Origin: Colwellia hornerae
Lineage (GTDB): Bacteria > Pseudomonadota > Gammaproteobacteria > Enterobacterales > Alteromonadaceae
Direction: 5' to 3'
Assembly (NCBI RefSeq): GCF_007954355.1
Contig: NZ_VOLR01000034.1
Location: forward strand, 1 to 35,506
DNA length: 35,506 nt
The notes beneath the pieces are model-generated. The model saw only the letters and a program-made list of their open reading frames with translations, had not been told where the DNA came from and ran no database searches. Position 1 is the first letter of the stretch, and every line of letters begins with the position of its first letter. The position numbers and the translations under genes are program-made. Shown here one piece after another: positions 26,150 through 35,215 of this stretch.

Positions 26150-26505
26150 TTTATACTCAATTTTTATCCTTGTTATTTTTTATACCATTGGTACAGAAAT
26201 CATACAAGCATTAATTACGAAGAATTTAGTAGACATTTAAATCAATGGTCAAAAATCGTTATGCTCAATTTATTTCAATAGCGCGGACAGTTTCACTTAG
26301 TATCTAACCTTGTCCTAAACTACCTTTTGGTCTGTCATATTTATTATCTTTGAGAGTAAATTTTGCATATTAAGTGATAAATTATCGTCTTAGTTTGATA
26401 ATGACTCTGTACAATTTCATTTTTAGGTAAAATTTAACTGATACCTTTTTACTTAATAATTTATAGCTATTACACTGCTATTTAATTTCATCGCTGGATT
26501 AACTC
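26150..26505. other. 356-base intergenic region without a recognised gene
   Basis: Divergent promoter region between the zinc-ribbon gene and the cytochrome b561 gene. It is AT-rich, with small palindromes such as TACCATTGGTA and GATAAATTATC, but nothing that can be assigned. No RNA gene or convincing open frame was seen. Confidence 0.6.
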
Positions 26506-27198
26506 TTGTCTAAACATGCACTGATTTGGGATTTACCCTTACGAATTTTTCACTGGCTATTTTCCTGTACCGTTATTGCCTCTTGGTATACCTCTGATCA
26601 AGATAATAACTTGATTGAGTTACATATGCAGCTTGGTTTTTTTGCCTTAGGGTTACTTGTATTCAGAATATTATGGGGATTTTTGGGTACTAAACACTCA
26701 CTCTTTAGCTCTTTCTTTCCGACACCTAAACGCCTTATTAAGTACATTAGTGATATAAAAAACAAACAAGTTCAAAAGAGTAGCGGTCATAATCCATTAG
26801 GCAGTTTGATGGTCATTTTAATGATCGTTTTAATCAGCTTACAGGCAATCAGTGGTTTATTTATCAATGATGACGTGTTTTCATCAGGACCTTATTACGA
26901 TAGTGTTAGCAAAGAAGTTGAGCAGGTTATGGTATTTTTGCACCACAATGTTTTTGATTTTATGATAGCTGCTATAGGCTTGCATCTATTAGCTATTGTC
27001 TATTATGTACATGTTAAAAAGCAGTCATTAATTTTACCCATGATCACCGGTAAAAAGCTTACCGATAAAATAAATAAAGCTGACGAAATTACTCATTCCA
27101 AGTTATGGCTCGCTTTAATAATCTTGTTAGTTGTTGTCGCTTTTGTCTATTGGCTTGTTGTGCTGAACGCACCTGCTATTGAAGAGTATTACTATTAA
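26506..27198 (+). CDS. Cytochrome b561-type membrane protein
   Basis: A 230-residue four- to five-helix membrane protein of the Ni/Fe-hydrogenase cytochrome b/b561 kind. It begins WDLPLRIFHWLFS. Candidate haem ligands are His16, His40 (ELHMQLG), His146/147 (FLHHNVFDF) and His160 (GLHLLAIVYY). It should pass electrons between the quinone pool and a periplasmic c-type cytochrome. The start is TTG at 26506 with only a weak ribosome site (TGGA). The cytochrome c' gene lies just downstream in the opposite direction, and the two are a known association in Shewanella-like bacteria. Confidence 0.9.
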   Translation: MSKHALIWDLPLRIFHWLFSCTVIASWYTSDQDNNLIELHMQLGFFALGLLVFRILWGFLGTKHSLFSSFFPTPKRLIKYISDIKNKQVQKSSGHNPLGSLMVILMIVLISLQAISGLFINDDVFSSGPYYDSVSKEVEQVMVFLHHNVFDFMIAAIGLHLLAIVYYVHVKKQSLILPMITGKKLTDKINKADEITHSKLWLALIILLVVVAFVYWLVVLNAPAIEEYYY

Positions 27199-27300
27199 AT
27201 CCACGCATATTAATTATCACTAAACTCGCGGTACTATTTGTACAACCGGTGACTACAGTGTTTACTTTTACCACTGAAATCACCGATAAACTCATGCGAG

Positions 27301-27771
27301 TTATTCCGCTTTAAAGTCATCATGGCAACCGCCACACGTTTTACCCACACCGCCAATCGCCTTTTTAATGAGGCTTTCATCGCCGCTTAACGCTGCTGTT
27401 TGTAAACTAGCCGATGCTTGCGTTAAATCTTTAATACGTTTTGAAAACGCATCAGGTTGTTGCCAGATTTTGTTCAAGGCTTCAGTCTTAACTTTATAGG
27501 TCGACGTATCAGTACGAGTATAGTCTGCAATCATCATTGATAATTGGTTAATACGCAGGGCATGTTTAGCCACTTTTTCCGCATCAAGTTCAATCTTTCC
27601 TTTCGCCATACCACCTAGTGGCCCCATATTACTTCCAAGTAAACTAAAAATTGATTGGCGTAATTCAGTTGCCTTTTCAGCATGTTTTAAAGAGCTTGCG
27701 GTATTAGCGATCGCACCCGTAGCCATTACTGTAAAAACACTAGCTAATGCTACTTTTGTAAATAATTTCAT
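27301..27771 (-). CDS. Cytochrome c'
   Basis: A 156-residue periplasmic haem protein. I place the start at the ATG at 27771, which gives the clean signal peptide MKLFTKVALASVFTVMATGAIA; an ATG 11 codons upstream would put polar residues before it. A GGGA lies ten bases before the ATG. The mature part is a four-helix bundle with the haem motif CGGCH near the C-terminus, the diagnostic position for cytochrome c'. These proteins bind nitric oxide or carbon monoxide and protect against nitrosative stress. The neighbour on the other strand is a cytochrome b561. The upstream region has an FNR-type site and two palindromes. Confidence 0.92.
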   Translation of the reverse strand: MKLFTKVALASVFTVMATGAIANTASSLKHAEKATELRQSIFSLLGSNMGPLGGMAKGKIELDAEKVAKHALRINQLSMMIADYTRTDTSTYKVKTEALNKIWQQPDAFSKRIKDLTQASASLQTAALSGDESLIKKAIGGVGKTCGGCHDDFKAE

Positions 27772-27821
27772 TTTATTATTATCCCTATTTTTGATTTTTG
27801 TCACTATAACAAAACTGCACC

Positions 27822-27851
27822 GTTAAGTGATAATTAATGCTATCGCTTAAC
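27822..27851. promoter_or_regulatory. 11-bp inverted repeat upstream of cytochrome c'
   Basis: GTTAAGTGATA (27822-27832) pairs with TATCGCTTAAC (27841-27851) with one G-T wobble and an eight-base spacer. It lies about 50-80 bases upstream of the cytochrome c' start. It could be an operator or leader hairpin. Confidence 0.4.
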
Positions 27852-27903
27852 ATCGATTTTGTTACAAACAGTTACGTTAGTTAGACTTGCAAAAAATAAA
27901 AGC

Positions 27904-27917
27904 TTGATCACTTTCAA
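27904..27917 (-). promoter_or_regulatory. FNR/DNR-like site upstream of cytochrome c'
   Basis: TTGATCACTTTCAA matches the FNR consensus TTGAT-N4-ATCAA at nine of ten positions. It lies about 135-145 bases upstream of the cytochrome c' start. Oxygen or nitric-oxide control would suit this gene. No clear -10 element was found at the standard spacing. Confidence 0.35.
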
Positions 27918-27923
27918 ACAAAT

Positions 27924-27947
27924 AGTCAGTTCATAAATGAACCGACT
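27924..27947. promoter_or_regulatory. Compact palindrome resembling a repressor operator
   Basis: AGTCAGTTCAT (27924-27934) and ATGAACCGACT (27937-27947) are reverse complements except for one position, two bases apart. Compact palindromes of this kind are typical of TetR-type operators. No such regulator gene lies in the window. Confidence 0.4.
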
Positions 27948-28071
27948 GTTAAGTCCGGCTATGACTGATTTTTAATAGTATCATCATCACGATAACGCCT
28001 TGTTAAGATGTACTGGTTTCATTATTTTTGTGTAATCCTATCACCCTGTGCTCTTCTCTATATGTGACAAA

Positions 28072-28135
28072 AAATGCTTAATCCTTAGCCTTGTGGTTTA
28101 GTGGGATAAGGCGGTGCTAGCATGTCGAAGCATTT
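28072..28135. other. Structured segment of unknown role
   Basis: AAATGCTT (28072-28079) and AAGCATTT (28128-28135) are exact reverse complements that enclose a CCTTA/TAAGG pair and the palindrome GCTAGC. The enclosed sequence is richer in G and C than its surroundings. It may be part of a non-coding RNA or a decayed repeat. Confidence 0.3.
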
Positions 28136-28379
28136 GCCATGGTTGTTTAAACAAGTCATAAAAACCTTTATGCTTTATTAAATAAGTATCCTTGTCTTAC
28201 CGTTATACATTAACAGGAGAACGTATCATCTAATCGGTAGTCTTCGTCATTAGCTATAAATAATTAAGCCGTATCAGCGCTGCGAAATAAATTTTTACAT
28301 TTAACGATGAACAAACGCATTTTACCTTGGTCTATACTCGCAACAATAAAAATTAATCTACTACTCTCTGAGGATAATA

Positions 28380-29030
28380 ATGAAAGCGCTTAAACAACTA
28401 TTTGGCGGACTCATCGCCCTTACTTTATTCACCGCGACTGCCGTTTCAGCACAAAACAGTAAATTTGAAGCAGGTAATCACTATATTGTTATATCGGAAC
28501 AAAGCACCAATAAAGCTGAGTTGCGCGAATATTTTTCATATTATTGCCCTGCGTGTCGAGCTTATGAGCCCTATTTAAATGAATTCGAAAAGGTATTACC
28601 CAAAGGGGTTAAGCTGGAAAAAACCCATGTAGACTTTATGCAACAAACTACAGCTGAAGTTCAGTTCATGCTGAGTAAAGCTCTTATTATTGCCGAGAAA
28701 ACGGCGGTCGCTAAAAAATTCTCTCCGGCCATTTTTAACTATTTACAAACCGATCGTGCGACGATAAATAGCGAAGAAGATATTCGTAACATTTATGTAT
28801 TGAGTGGCGGAGATGGTGCTAAATTTGATAAAGGCATGAAAAATTTTAGCATTATTAGTGAAGCTAAACGGAATAAGCAGACTCAGGATAAGTTATCAAC
28901 GGCTCGTCAATTAACAAGTGTTCCTACTATGGTGGTCAATGGTAAATATTTAATCAATGCTAAAGCCCTTGATGAGAAAAACTTTTTCACTGACTACACC
29001 GCATTAGTCGCGCACCTGTTTACTTTGTAA
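28380..29030 (+). CDS. dsbA: DsbA-family thiol:disulfide interchange protein
   Basis: A 216-residue periplasmic oxidoreductase. The signal peptide MKALKQLFGGLIALTLFTATAVSA precedes a thioredoxin fold with the active site CPAC (Cys56, Cys59) in FSYYCPACRAYEP, and the cis-proline loop TSVPTMVVNG. DsbA oxidises cysteine pairs in secreted proteins. The CPAC dipeptide differs from the usual CPHC of E. coli DsbA, so its redox potential may differ. GAGGATAATA precedes the ATG. It is not next to a dsbB-like gene. Assignment to the family is firm, orthology to DsbA less so. Confidence 0.9.
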   Translation: MKALKQLFGGLIALTLFTATAVSAQNSKFEAGNHYIVISEQSTNKAELREYFSYYCPACRAYEPYLNEFEKVLPKGVKLEKTHVDFMQQTTAEVQFMLSKALIIAEKTAVAKKFSPAIFNYLQTDRATINSEEDIRNIYVLSGGDGAKFDKGMKNFSIISEAKRNKQTQDKLSTARQLTSVPTMVVNGKYLINAKALDEKNFFTDYTALVAHLFTL

Positions 29031-29056
29031 TATGTAAAATAATACCTAGAGAATAT

Positions 29057-29102
29057 TCACTGCAAATAAAGTATCTCCTTTGTAGAAACTCAATTGCAGT
29101 GA
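29057..29102. other. Inverted repeat in the convergent region after dsbA
   Basis: TCACTGCAA (29057-29065) and TTGCAGTGA (29094-29102) are exact reverse complements with a 28-base loop. The position between two convergent genes fits a shared terminator, but no T-run follows either arm. It is more likely an mRNA 3'-end structure. Confidence 0.4.
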
Positions 29103-29122
29103 TATGGCGTTTAATACGCTAA

Positions 29123-30376
29123 CTATCTTCTAGTGTATTTATTTTTGGGTCCTGAGCGTTTTTTAGCATCACTATGCTCACCTAACGCTTTTTTTCTATC
29201 GCGCTGTTTCTGACCGCCTTTTCTTGCTGGTTTTTCTGTTTTTGTTAAGTCAGGTTCATAACCAGGATACCATTGCTGCAATAAGCGCGTATCGAGTACC
29301 TTTTCAACCGCTTCTAACAACCATTCTTCGCTAGGGCTCATTAACGAAACAGCTACCCCTTCATTACCTGCTCGACCCGTTCTTCCTATTCTATGAATAT
29401 AATCTTCAGCGATATAAGGGAGTTCATAGTTAATGACATAGTTTAAGTTTGCAATATCTAAACCACGAGAGGCAACATCCGTAGCCACTAAAGCACGGGT
29501 TTTTCCTTCTTTAAATTCTGCTAAGGCTTTTTCTCTTGCGCCTTGAGATTTATCACCATGAATCGATTGCGTTTTAATCCCGTCTTTACACATTTCTTTT
29601 GCTAAAGCATCAGCCGTTACTTTAGTTCGAGTGAAGATAAGTACTTGTTTCCAATTCTTTGAACCGATTAAAAATGAGGTTAATTCACGCTTTCTATCAC
29701 TATCAACGGTGTAAAGAATTTGCTCTACTTTTGCGGCTGCAGCATTTCGCTCGCTGACTTCAATTAACTCGGGATCAGTTAATAAGTTTTTACTGAGTTT
29801 AAAAATTGCATCGTCGAAAGTCGCTGAAAACAAGAGGGTTTGACGCTTAAGTGGTACCCTATTTAAAATGCGGTCTATCTCATCTTTAAAGCCCATATCT
29901 AACATACGGTCAGCTTCATCAAAGACTAAAAATTCTAATTCCGTTAATGCTAAAGAACCATTAATAATATGGTCGAGCAATCGTCCGGGGGTTGCTACTA
30001 AAACATCCACACCTTTGTTTAATGCGGTAATTTGTGGGTTAATACTGACACCACCGTAGGCAACGGCAATATTGAGTTCTGTGTTTTCAGCATAACTGAC
30101 AAAGCTTTTATAGACTTGTTGAGCAAGTTCACGTGTCGGCGTTAACACTAAGGCTCGCACAGGACGATTTTCAGGAAGCGTTACCATTAACTTTTGTAAA
30201 ATAGGTAAAGCAAAGGCCGCTGTTTTTCCTGTTCCTGTTTGCGCTCCAGCCATAATATCTTTTCCAGCTAAGATCGCAGGAATTGCTTTTAACTGAATAG
30301 GGGTGGCTTCATCATAACCAAGTGCTTTTACAGCGTTGGTTAGACTCTTATCTAATGCTAAAGAAATAAAACTCAT
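29123..30376 (-). CDS. rhlE: DEAD-box RNA helicase, RhlE type (first copy)
   Basis: A 417-residue ATP-dependent RNA helicase. Visible motifs: Q motif TPIQLKAIP (25-33), AQTGTGKT (45-52), PTRELAQQ, TPGRLLD, DEAD (153-156), SAT, LIFTRTK, ATDVASRGLDI and [10 protein letters not shown]. The tail is short and basic (KKRSGPKNKYTRR). RhlE-type helicases help ribosome assembly and mRNA turnover and are often cold-induced. It is the last gene of a minus-strand operon; its ATG lies four bases after the DUF2750 stop. A second RhlE-type gene lies about 1.6 kb away on the same strand. Confidence 0.93.
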   Translation of the reverse strand: MSFISLALDKSLTNAVKALGYDEATPIQLKAIPAILAGKDIMAGAQTGTGKTAAFALPILQKLMVTLPENRPVRALVLTPTRELAQQVYKSFVSYAENTELNIAVAYGGVSINPQITALNKGVDVLVATPGRLLDHIINGSLALTELEFLVFDEADRMLDMGFKDEIDRILNRVPLKRQTLLFSATFDDAIFKLSKNLLTDPELIEVSERNAAAAKVEQILYTVDSDRKRELTSFLIGSKNWKQVLIFTRTKVTADALAKEMCKDGIKTQSIHGDKSQGAREKALAEFKEGKTRALVATDVASRGLDIANLNYVINYELPYIAEDYIHRIGRTGRAGNEGVAVSLMSPSEEWLLEAVEKVLDTRLLQQWYPGYEPDLTKTEKPARKGGQKQRDRKKALGEHSDAKKRSGPKNKYTRR

Positions 30377-30380
30377 CTGA

Positions 30381-30788
30381 TTAACGCTGACCTTTGGCTG
30401 ATTGATTTTTTTGTTTGTTTTTTAGTTCTTGTTCAAGCTCATCTGGGTAGAAAACTAACCCTTGTTCGTTTTGACTAGGAAACACCACTAAGGCTAATTC
30501 GTCGTCAGCCAAACCATGTGACCAGTGACTAAACCATTTACTTAATGAAATAGCTTCTGGCTGACATGCTTGCCATTCATCGGTAGCCCACGCTTGGGCG
30601 AATTCTTTATGTGGCCAAACAGGTACGCAATCTTCATCTTCAGTATTAAGCATCACACAACCGTGTTCATCTTTTAATATCCAAACTTCATCGTTTGCGA
30701 CCACTTCTTTTATAAAATAGCTTGCTCGTTGGGCATCATCGTAGTTTAAAATCTGTTTGATTTGTTGTTCATCGAGAGCTTGTACCAT
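30381..30788 (-). CDS. DUF2750 family protein
   Basis: A 135-residue cytoplasmic protein matching the DUF2750 pattern: an N-terminal RASYFIKEVVANDEVWIL strand-helix unit, VPVWPHKEFAQAW in the middle and a LALVVFPSQ strand near the end, with a charged C-terminus. The function is unknown. It lies 37 bases after the thioesterase gene and four bases before rhlE, in one operon. Confidence 0.85.
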   Translation of the reverse strand: MVQALDEQQIKQILNYDDAQRASYFIKEVVANDEVWILKDEHGCVMLNTEDEDCVPVWPHKEFAQAWATDEWQACQPEAISLSKWFSHWSHGLADDELALVVFPSQNEQGLVFYPDELEQELKNKQKNQSAKGQR

Positions 30789-30825
30789 AAAATATTCCTA
30801 TTAGGCGGTTATTAAGTAAACGTGA

Positions 30826-31302
30826 CTATTCTACAAAAATTTGCATTTCTTCGCCGATGAGTTTACGCATTTCCATTAATTTTATCGCTGACTCATTTTG
30901 TTTAATATCTTCTGGCGACTCTGGGATCCATTTAGGGATTTTTTCTGATTTACCGTTTTCGTCAACAGCCACCATAATAACAATACAATGAGTTGTTAAT
31001 GTGCGATTAAGCAACTTTGGATCACAGGCATTTACTTCTAACGCGATATGCATTGATGAATTGCCAGTATAAATCACTTTAGCCTCTACTTCGACTAAGC
31101 TGCCAACATGAATTGGGGCAATAAAACGTATTCCCCCTGCATAAGCGGTTACACAATAACGACCACTCCAACCGGCTGAGCATGCATAAGCTGCTAAATC
31201 GATCCATTTCATTACGGCACCACCGTGAACTTTACCACCAAAATTTACATCTTGTGGTTCAGCTAGAAATCTTAGGGTAATGTCTCTTTGTGGTTTGTTC
31301 AT
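30826..31302 (-). CDS. Acyl-CoA thioesterase (hotdog fold)
   Basis: A 158-residue hotdog-fold protein of the YciA/BFIT type. The motif FGGKVHGGAVMKWIDLAAY includes the HGG and the catalytic Asp, and FIAPIHVGSLVEVEAKV is the conserved second element. The family hydrolyses acyl-CoA to free acid and CoA. It is the first gene of the minus-strand operon with DUF2750 and rhlE. It has an AGAGAG ribosome site. Confidence 0.9.
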   Translation of the reverse strand: MNKPQRDITLRFLAEPQDVNFGGKVHGGAVMKWIDLAAYACSAGWSGRYCVTAYAGGIRFIAPIHVGSLVEVEAKVIYTGNSSMHIALEVNACDPKLLNRTLTTHCIVIMVAVDENGKSEKIPKWIPESPEDIKQNESAIKLMEMRKLIGEEMQIFVE

Positions 31303-31468
31303 TGGTTAACTCTCTTGTTAAATATTTTTATCGTACTAAGCAGGTATCGTTCCAGCTTGGTATATATATTATTATCCGAATTCTATTAGGTATAACAGCA
31401 ATCTTCAGATTAAAATAGCCATAGTTTGCACCTAACGAGTGCAAAAAATGAATGTAATAGGGAATAGT

Positions 31469-31924
31469 ATGAAAATTTGGGTCGATGCCGACGCTTGTCC
31501 AACCGTTATTAAAGAAATATTATTCCGTGCTGCTGAACGTGCAAAGATTGAAACAATCTTAGTCGCTAATCACTTTATTAAAACGCCACCTTCAAAATTT
31601 ATTTCTTTTATACAGGTTAGTGCTGGTTTTGATGTTGCCGATGATGAAATAGTTAAGCGTTCAGCAAAGCATGATTTAGTGATCACAGCAGATATTCCCT
31701 TAGCGGCGGAGGCTGTAGAGAAAGGCTGTTTAGCCCTAAACCCTCGTGGCGAGCTTTATACCGAGAGTAATATCAGGCAAAGACTTAACATGCGTGACTT
31801 TATGGATACTTTACGTTCTAGCGGTATTCAAACTGGTGGTGCTCCCCCGATTAGTCAAGCTGACAGACAGGCATTTGCAAATAATCTCGATCAACTATTA
31901 GCAAAACTAAATAAGGCTCATTAA
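31469..31924 (+). CDS. yaiI: YaiI/YqxD family protein (DUF188)
   Basis: A 151-residue protein. I chose ATG at 31469 rather than the upstream GTG at 31439 because AGGGA sits five bases before it and [11 protein letters not shown] is the standard N-terminus of this family. Other conserved pieces are [32 protein letters not shown] and [16 protein letters not shown]. The fold resembles PIN/NYN nucleases, with several Asp residues, but the activity is not established. It diverges from the thioesterase operon and converges on the second rhlE-type gene. Confidence 0.92.
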   Translation: MKIWVDADACPTVIKEILFRAAERAKIETILVANHFIKTPPSKFISFIQVSAGFDVADDEIVKRSAKHDLVITADIPLAAEAVEKGCLALNPRGELYTESNIRQRLNMRDFMDTLRSSGIQTGGAPPISQADRQAFANNLDQLLAKLNKAH

Positions 31925-31939
31925 GAGCCTTAATTTAGT
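31906..31939. terminator. Bidirectional terminator between yaiI and the second rhlE-type gene
   Basis: ACTAAATAAGGCTC (31906-31919) pairs with GAGCCTTAATTTAGT (31925-31939), with one bulged base and a five-base loop. It includes the yaiI stop codon. A/T runs on both sides suit termination in both directions. Confidence 0.85.
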
Positions 31940-31947
31940 GTTCTACA

Positions 31948-33324
31948 TTAGCGTGACGCAGAGTATGGGTCGCCACTACTTTTGGGTGCTGTACTTGCTG
32001 GGTTTTTACGACGGCCACCTGCATTTGAATCTTTGTTAGCGTTACTGTCATTTCTGTGACGAGGGTTTTTACTCTTCGGCTTATGACCCCGAGCATTATC
32101 GGCAGAACGTTGTCCGTCATGATGCTCAGTTTTAGCTTTTTTAGGCTTGTTGGCTTTTAAAGGTCTTAGTGGACGTGATTCTAATAAAAAATTAAAAGGT
32201 TCAAATCCTGGTACTATTTCACGAGGTATATGGGTTTGAATCAAATGCTCTACATCGTTTAATAAATCAATTTCTTCTGAACACACTAATGAAACCGCTT
32301 TGCCACTTGCTCCGGCTCGACCGGTTCTACCAATCCTATGAACATAATCTTCTGCAACGTTAGGTAATTCAAAGTTAACAACTTGTGGTAACTGGTCAAT
32401 ATCAATGCCGCGCGCTGCAATATCGGTAGCAACTAAAACATTCACGGTACCATCTTTAAAGTTAGCTAATGCTTTAGTTCTAGCTCCTTGACTTTTATTG
32501 CCATGAATAGCCGCCGCTCTTATACCCTCAGCTTCTAATTGCTTGGTTAACTTATTTGCCCCATGTTTAGTTTTCATAAACACTAAGACCTGTGGCCATT
32601 CATTATCTTTAATGAGTGCTGTTAACAAGGCTGGCTTTTTCTTTTTATCAACAGGATAAATTACCTGTTCAACTTTTTCAGCTGTGGTATTTCTTGGACT
32701 AACAGAGATCTCAACCGGGTTGTTTACTAGGCCTCGAGCAAGGTCACGGATATCTTCTGAAAAGGTTGCAGAAAATAAAAGATTCTGACGTTGTTTAGGT
32801 AAGACCGATAATACTTTTTTTATGTCGCGTAAAAAGCCCATATCTAACATACGGTCAGCTTCATCTAACACTAATATTTCAAGTTGCTTAAAACTGACTG
32901 CTTTCTGATTATATAAATCAAGCAATCGCCCTGGTGTTGCTACCAATATATCGACACCTTGGCGAAGACGCATCATTTGTGGATTAATTTTTACCCCACC
33001 AAAGACAACTGTTGCTGTTAAGGGTAAGTACTTACCGTACATTTCGACATTTTCATATATCTGTGCCGCTAACTCTCGCGTTGGCGTTAAAATTAACGTA
33101 CGTACTTGGTTAGCCTGTGGCTTGTTGCCACCTGATAAACGTTCTAATATTGGTAATGTGAATCCTGCTGTTTTACCCGTTCCCGTTTGTGCTGCTGCCA
33201 TGACATCTTTCCCACTTAATACGGCGGGAATTGCTTGTGCTTGAATTGGTGATGGTTCGGTATAACCTTTTTCAGCAATCGCTTTTTGAATCGGGGCAGA
33301 TAAGCCCAACGAGGTAAAACCCAT
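31948..33324 (-). CDS. rhlE: DEAD-box RNA helicase, RhlE type (second copy)
   Basis: A 458-residue RNA helicase. Motifs: [20 protein letters not shown] (45-54), [19 protein letters not shown] (154-157), [21 protein letters not shown] and [10 protein letters not shown]. The C-terminal extension is longer than in the first copy and is Lys/Arg/Asn-rich ([20 protein letters not shown] and onward), as in RhlE proteins that bind structured RNA. The two copies differ in tail and in many core positions, so they are not a recent duplication. The 5' leader may be long; no strong ribosome site is visible. Confidence 0.93.
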   Translation of the reverse strand: MGFTSLGLSAPIQKAIAEKGYTEPSPIQAQAIPAVLSGKDVMAAAQTGTGKTAGFTLPILERLSGGNKPQANQVRTLILTPTRELAAQIYENVEMYGKYLPLTATVVFGGVKINPQMMRLRQGVDILVATPGRLLDLYNQKAVSFKQLEILVLDEADRMLDMGFLRDIKKVLSVLPKQRQNLLFSATFSEDIRDLARGLVNNPVEISVSPRNTTAEKVEQVIYPVDKKKKPALLTALIKDNEWPQVLVFMKTKHGANKLTKQLEAEGIRAAAIHGNKSQGARTKALANFKDGTVNVLVATDIAARGIDIDQLPQVVNFELPNVAEDYVHRIGRTGRAGASGKAVSLVCSEEIDLLNDVEHLIQTHIPREIVPGFEPFNFLLESRPLRPLKANKPKKAKTEHHDGQRSADNARGHKPKSKNPRHRNDSNANKDSNAGGRRKNPASTAPKSSGDPYSASR

Positions 33325-33537
33325 AGATAAATCTCTTTATAAAAAGTGGAAGTTAGCCAATATACAGCGGCGTTGCAGAATACAGTATAGCCATTATAAG
33401 TGCAATTACGAGAAGCCTTATCTGCAAGCAAATAAGCTATATATGCTAATATTTAATTAATGTCAGTTGCAAAGCTAGACAAGCCTAATTAATTCCGTTA
33501 AAAGTCTGTATGGTTGCAAGAATAGTAAAGGGAGTAT

Positions 33538-35169
33538 ATGAACAAGATTGAATACAGCAAGATGCGTTTTTTAATCGTTGAGAATATTGTCCAATCACGT
33601 GATGCATTGAAATTATTTGCTTACACGCTTGGTGCACTAAGAGTTGATACAAGTAACCACGCATCTGATGTATTAACACTTTGTGAAAGCATTCAGTTTG
33701 ACGTAATTTTACTTGGTTATGACCTGGGTGAAGATAAAAAAAATGGTCAACATATTCTTGAAGAATTAAGATCTAAAAAGTTAATCTCGCGTCATTGCAC
33801 TATTATTATGATAACCGCTGAGGTCTCACAAGCTATGGTATTAGCAGCGCTTGAACATAAGCCCGACGAATACCTTGCTAAGCCATATACGCTTAATGAT
33901 CTTTGCATTAGATTAGAACGTTGTTTTGCTAAAAAAACAGCTATGCTTGATATATATAACGCTATGGATAATGAAGACTCTCAAGAGGTTATCTCATTAT
34001 GTCAAAATATTATCAAGGTTAACTCTATTTATAAGAATGAATGTTTGGGCATTCAATCTAGACAGTATTTCGTCTTAGAAAAGTTTGATAAGGCCCGAGA
34101 AATCTATGATGCGTACGCTTGTTCACCTAACTGTCAGTGGGCAGCTATTGGCTTAGGAAAAATAGCATTAGTTGAGCATAACTACGATTTAGCCATTGAT
34201 TGTTTTAATGCCGTAATAGAATATAACCCACTATATTTAACTGCTTATGATTGGCTAGCTAATAGCTACCAGTTAAACAAACAACCGCTGTTGGCAGAAG
34301 ATATTTTAGAGAGAGCCTTAGTGATTTCGCCTCTTTCTGTAACGCGTTTAGAAAAATATGCAGACTTGTGCTTAACGAATGAAAACTTCGATAAAGCAAC
34401 GCTAGCTTTTGCTAAAACTACAGCACTTGCCTTTCACTCTGTTCATAAAAAACCTGATAACACCTTACATTTTGTCGAAGCTCTACTTGAGTCCATGGCA
34501 GACTTAGAGCCGCAAAAATCACGTAGGCTAAGTAACAAAGCTTTTAAGTTACTTACAGATATGGTCAGGGACTTTAATTCGATAGAAATTAAGATTCATA
34601 GTAAATTATTAGCCGCTAGGCTTCATGATAAAATTAAAGACCCTAGACTTGCTAAAGAAACATTAAAAGAAGCTGAGTTGTTATTAAGAAACTGTAAACA
34701 CGAAATATCACCAGTCGGTACAATTGCTATTGCTAAGTCGCTAATTGCTTTAGGAAAGAAGTCTTATGCCAATAACTTACTGACAGAGCTAGCGCATGTA
34801 AATCCAGATAACTCATCTATACTTTTACAAATAAGTGAGATCACAGATAAACCCAATAGTGATCAATATAGGGCTGCAGCCCAAAATGCTTTAGAGTTAG
34901 GTGTTAATTTATATAAAAAACAACAATACAGTCTGGCTATTGATAAGCTAAATAAAGCACTCGTTCATTTTCCTAATCACACAGGTATTAAGTTGAATTT
35001 GTTGCAAGTATTACTTGTTTCGTTTGAAAAAGATAATCAGAGGGTTGGCGATCTAGTACAGGCTGAGGTATTAATTAAAGCATTAACACTGATCGAATCA
35101 ACTAGTGAGTTTTATACACGATTTAAAAAATTAAATGATAAGTATTCAGATATGATGAAAATTAGCTAA
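33538..35169 (+). CDS. Degenerate receiver domain fused to TPR repeats
   Basis: A 543-residue protein. The N-terminal part (about 8-130) has a CheY-like receiver fold. The switch Thr93 and the Lys115-Pro pair (YLAKPYT) are kept. However, the phospho-acceptor Asp expected after the third strand is Gly60 (VILLGYDLGED), and the acidic pair is Glu15-Asn16. The rest is TPR-like: AAIGLGKIALVEHNYDLAI, AYDWLANSYQLNKQPLLAED, ALELGVNLYKKQQYSLAIDK. Related receiver-TPR proteins occur in many Alteromonadales. The domain probably does not accept phosphate at the normal site and may act as a scaffold or bind a different signal. GGGAG precedes the ATG. Confidence 0.9.
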   Translation: MNKIEYSKMRFLIVENIVQSRDALKLFAYTLGALRVDTSNHASDVLTLCESIQFDVILLGYDLGEDKKNGQHILEELRSKKLISRHCTIIMITAEVSQAMVLAALEHKPDEYLAKPYTLNDLCIRLERCFAKKTAMLDIYNAMDNEDSQEVISLCQNIIKVNSIYKNECLGIQSRQYFVLEKFDKAREIYDAYACSPNCQWAAIGLGKIALVEHNYDLAIDCFNAVIEYNPLYLTAYDWLANSYQLNKQPLLAEDILERALVISPLSVTRLEKYADLCLTNENFDKATLAFAKTTALAFHSVHKKPDNTLHFVEALLESMADLEPQKSRRLSNKAFKLLTDMVRDFNSIEIKIHSKLLAARLHDKIKDPRLAKETLKEAELLLRNCKHEISPVGTIAIAKSLIALGKKSYANNLLTELAHVNPDNSSILLQISEITDKPNSDQYRAAAQNALELGVNLYKKQQYSLAIDKLNKALVHFPNHTGIKLNLLQVLLVSFEKDNQRVGDLVQAEVLIKALTLIESTSEFYTRFKKLNDKYSDMMKIS

Positions 35170-35181
35170 CCGCTAATAGCT
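35164..35181. terminator. Possible weak terminator between the TPR gene and tRNA-Tyr
   Basis: AGCTA and TAGCT flank an eight-base loop that includes the end of the stop codon of the receiver-TPR gene; an alternative TTAGC/GCTAA pair overlaps it. T-runs are short. It could end transcripts from either side, but the stem is only five pairs. Confidence 0.3.
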
Positions 35182-35215
35182 TTGAATTAATTGATAAAAT
35201 ATTATTTAAATGAAG

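Larger units (their letters stand above)
27772..28379. other. 608-base intergenic region with palindromes
   Basis: A long non-coding stretch between the cytochrome c' gene (minus) and the dsbA-like gene (plus). It holds two palindromes and an FNR-like site near the cytochrome gene, and a structured segment at 28072-28135, listed separately. No open frame with a ribosome site was recognised. A small RNA or a decayed gene is possible. Confidence 0.7.

Noticed and set aside
28508-28570. CPAC active site as evidence of a non-DsbA protein
   Set aside because: The signal peptide, the surrounding FSYYCPAC context and the cis-proline loop fit the DsbA family; variation in the two central residues is common.
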